The notes under the pieces are model-generated. The model did no database searches, had not been told where the DNA came from, and saw only the letters and a list, made by a program, of their open reading frames with translations. A program made the translations under genes and the position numbers. 64,000 nucleotides of DNA. It comes from Flavobacterium sp. Root420. GTDB taxonomy: Bacteria > Bacteroidota > Bacteroidia > Flavobacteriales > Flavobacteriaceae. Location: assembly GCF_001427905.1 (NCBI RefSeq), contig NZ_LMEF01000012.1, positions 63,886-127,885 of the forward strand, written 5' to 3'. The first letter of the stretch is position 1. Each line of letters opens with the position of its first letter. This document shows positions 62,368-64,000 of the stretch, one piece after another.

Positions 62368-63501
62368 ATGAAAAAAATCATTACTTTTATTTTATTCATG
62401 TCTATTTTTAGCTCCAAAGCCCAGAAAGTAGATTTGGATCGTTTTTACTTTAACGTCAGTTATCAAATTCTTCCAAAAGAGCCAGTGTCTTTCGAAAAAA
62501 GAACTTTTTCTTCGAGAGTAAGATTAGGTGGAGCTTTACAAAGCTACATAGATCCAATCAGTCTAAATGACAAGATTAATATATTTGGCTGGAAAAAAGT
62601 AGAGGAAAATGGGACAGTTGACATTGAACTTAATTTAGAAGATTTTGTCGAAAGTGGTGCTTCTCCTCAAACCAGAGTTGATGAAAAGAAAGACAAAGAC
62701 GGACGAGTGACCAGCAGAACAGAATACTATTCTGTTACATCAACGTATGCTGCCAGAGGTTATGCTAAAATAAAAGGGCCACATACACCAACCGAAACAG
62801 ATGCAAAAGTTCAGGCAGAAAAAACGATACAAGCTGCTGCACCAACCAATAGATTTTTGAAAAACGCTATTGTTAAAAAAGATACTACAGCTGTTACTGA
62901 TGGTTATAACATTAGTTTTAACGGAACATTAGAGTATAAGTCAAAAGAGTATACAGATCCTTCTGCACCAATGAAGGAATTTCGTCTAAACAGAGGTGCG
63001 ATCCGTGACCAAAAACTTAGAGAATTTGCAGACAATTCATTAAATAGTTTTAATTCGAATATCAATTATACTTACGGATTTAAGCCTAAAAATGATAACG
63101 AGATTCTTTGGATTTTGGATGCTAAAAGCGATGAAGGAAATGCTCAAATTGAAGCAATACAAGCAGTTAAGGCTTTGTTTGCTACTATGAAGGCTGATGA
63201 GCCAATAGATGATTTAAAATCAAACATGCAGCCTTTAATTGAATATTTTGATTCTTTGAAAACGAAATATCCGGAAGACAACAAACCTTCTCGTAAATTG
63301 AGATATTCTGCTTACTATAATTTGGCTGTGATTTATATAATGTTAGATCAGCCAGAGAAAGCGATTGCTGAATCTGAAAAATTAATTGCTAATGATTATG
63401 ATAAAAGCGACGGAAAAGGTTTAATCGAAAAAGCTAATAAATTAATTGCAAGTTTTAAAGCGTCGAAATTAAATACCACACATAACCCAGCCCTTAAATA
63501 G
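62368..63501 (+). CDS. Exported protein of unknown function with C-terminal TPR-like helices
   Basis: 377 residues with a signal peptide (MKKIITFILFMSIFSSKAQ). The N-terminal 250 residues look like beta-rich domains (FYFNVSYQILPKEP, KINIFGWKKVEENGTVDIELN, YAARGYAKIKGPHTP). The last 120 residues are helical with a TPR-like segment (YYNLAVIYIMLDQPEKAIAESEKLI). No family function is known to me. Six bp before the next exported protein, so the two are probably one unit. The spacer 62083-62367 holds no gene and only a weak T-rich hairpin near 62107-62145. Confidence 0.75.
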   Translation: MKKIITFILFMSIFSSKAQKVDLDRFYFNVSYQILPKEPVSFEKRTFSSRVRLGGALQSYIDPISLNDKINIFGWKKVEENGTVDIELNLEDFVESGASPQTRVDEKKDKDGRVTSRTEYYSVTSTYAARGYAKIKGPHTPTETDAKVQAEKTIQAAAPTNRFLKNAIVKKDTTAVTDGYNISFNGTLEYKSKEYTDPSAPMKEFRLNRGAIRDQKLREFADNSLNSFNSNINYTYGFKPKNDNEILWILDAKSDEGNAQIEAIQAVKALFATMKADEPIDDLKSNMQPLIEYFDSLKTKYPEDNKPSRKLRYSAYYNLAVIYIMLDQPEKAIAESEKLIANDYDKSDGKGLIEKANKLIASFKASKLNTTHNPALK

Positions 63502-63507
63502 AAATAC

Positions 63508-64000
63508 ATGAAAAACATTACAAAAATTATTTTATTACTGGTACTTACTGGTATAAATCAAACTGTTTGTGGTCAGATGACTTCAATGGCTTTTGGTAAG
63601 ACGACTGCCGTTACAAACAGATTAAATTTACGTGGACCTGTTCCACCAGTAGACACTAAGTACGGAAAGTATAAATCATACCAAATGGTTTTAGACCTGT
63701 CTCCAGGTTTAGAAAGCAGTTTTAATCTTAGAAAACTACCTTTTTCTGCAGAAAAATTCAATGAAAGCTTTGCAATCTCAGGTTTAAAAAAATCTAACGA
63801 TGGAGATTTTAAAATCAAATACAATTTAACTCGTTATGAGCTAATACACGACGAGGATTATTTAGAAACTTATTACCAAAAAGCACCGGCTTATTATATT
63901 GGTTTAGAGTCTAATTTAGAAATCTCAGATAAATCAGGAAAGGTAATTTACAAAAGATATACTACTCCTAAAGTATGTATGTTTGTTACAAATCCATCAG
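63508..64000 (+). CDS. Exported protein of unknown function (3' end outside window)
   Basis: ATG 63508 begins MKNITKIILLLVLTGINQTV, a signal peptide ending near CGQ (residue 23), and the frame stays open to the window edge (164 codons). The visible part is hydrophilic and probably beta-rich (YKSYQMVLDLSPGLESSFNL, FKIKYNLTRYELIHDEDYLE, AYYIGLESNLEISDKSGKVI). The 6-bp gap from the preceding exported protein indicates co-transcription. Domains downstream of the window may identify it. Confidence 0.75.
   Translation, partial: MKNITKIILLLVLTGINQTVCGQMTSMAFGKTTAVTNRLNLRGPVPPVDTKYGKYKSYQMVLDLSPGLESSFNLRKLPFSAEKFNESFAISGLKKSNDGDFKIKYNLTRYELIHDEDYLETYYQKAPAYYIGLESNLEISDKSGKVIYKRYTTPKVCMFVTNPS

Overview
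The window is a 64-kb stretch of an A+T-rich Bacteroidota chromosome, most likely a Flavobacterium. The evidence is the recurring TAnnTTTG -7 promoter element, leaders without classical Shine-Dalgarno sequences, a type IX secretion C-terminal domain protein, many lipoproteins, DUF2480/DUF3078/DUF5689/IPExxxVDY families, and a flavobacterial SUF operon. No phage, IS transposase, CRISPR array or rRNA operon is visible.

Region 1 (1-14.9 kb) is an arabinan/arabinoside utilisation locus on the + strand. It holds two GH51 arabinofuranosidases (one cut by the window edge), three exported GH43 enzymes and an exported GH127 beta-L-arabinofuranosidase. These are followed by the L-arabinose pathway araB-araD-araA and a lipoprotein aldose epimerase (galM). 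Outer enzymes release L-arabinose, the epimerase may equilibrate anomers, and AraA/AraB/AraD take it to D-xylulose-5-phosphate. No SusC/SusD pair, sugar importer or dedicated regulator lies in the window; they may be upstream.

Region 2 (15-28 kb): a large exported protein with a type B T9SS sorting domain, an OsmC-like protein, tRNA-Leu, then prs, rplY, pth and sodA. After these comes a 2.4-copy array of a 183-bp repeat holding terminator hairpins, then a PurF-like amidotransferase and a PfkB kinase on the - strand.

Region 3 (26.9-29.6 kb) is an ECF sigma factor/putative anti-sigma/hydrolase operon facing a small DUF6249 membrane protein. Both directions carry the same ECF-type promoter (GTAACC, 16 bp, CGTC), which defines a likely regulon.

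Region 4 (29.6-48.8 kb) is mostly housekeeping: rnhA, purN, acpP-fabF-rnc, an IPExxxVDY protein, pyk, a C1 peptidase, two tRNA-Asn genes, rseP, an Old Yellow Enzyme, a Gfo/Idh oxidoreductase, an MFS transporter and hflX. It also contains decay products: an Omp85 C-terminal remnant, a tRNA-Asn relic and a GIY-YIG gene with an internal deletion.

Region 5 (48.9-59.9 kb) carries the SUF iron-sulfur genes on the - strand: an A-type carrier, sufB, a flavodoxin-fold reductase, sufC, sufD, sufS, a lipoprotein, sufE, a DUF59 protein, DUF2480 and DUF3078. It is interrupted by an oppositely oriented serine hydrolase and by a broken four-helix-bundle gene lying between inverted arms. Region 6 (60-64 kb) holds a coiled-coil membrane protein, an MBL-fold hydrolase and two exported proteins of unknown function, the last cut by the window edge.

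The intergenic spaces are unusually rich in nested palindromes. Many arms are made of a short word written twice (for example ACATAG-AA-ACATAG or GCAAAG-AGC-GCAAAG). Several vocabularies share one architecture. This repeat layer, the 183-bp array and the ECF promoter pair are the least ordinary features of the window.
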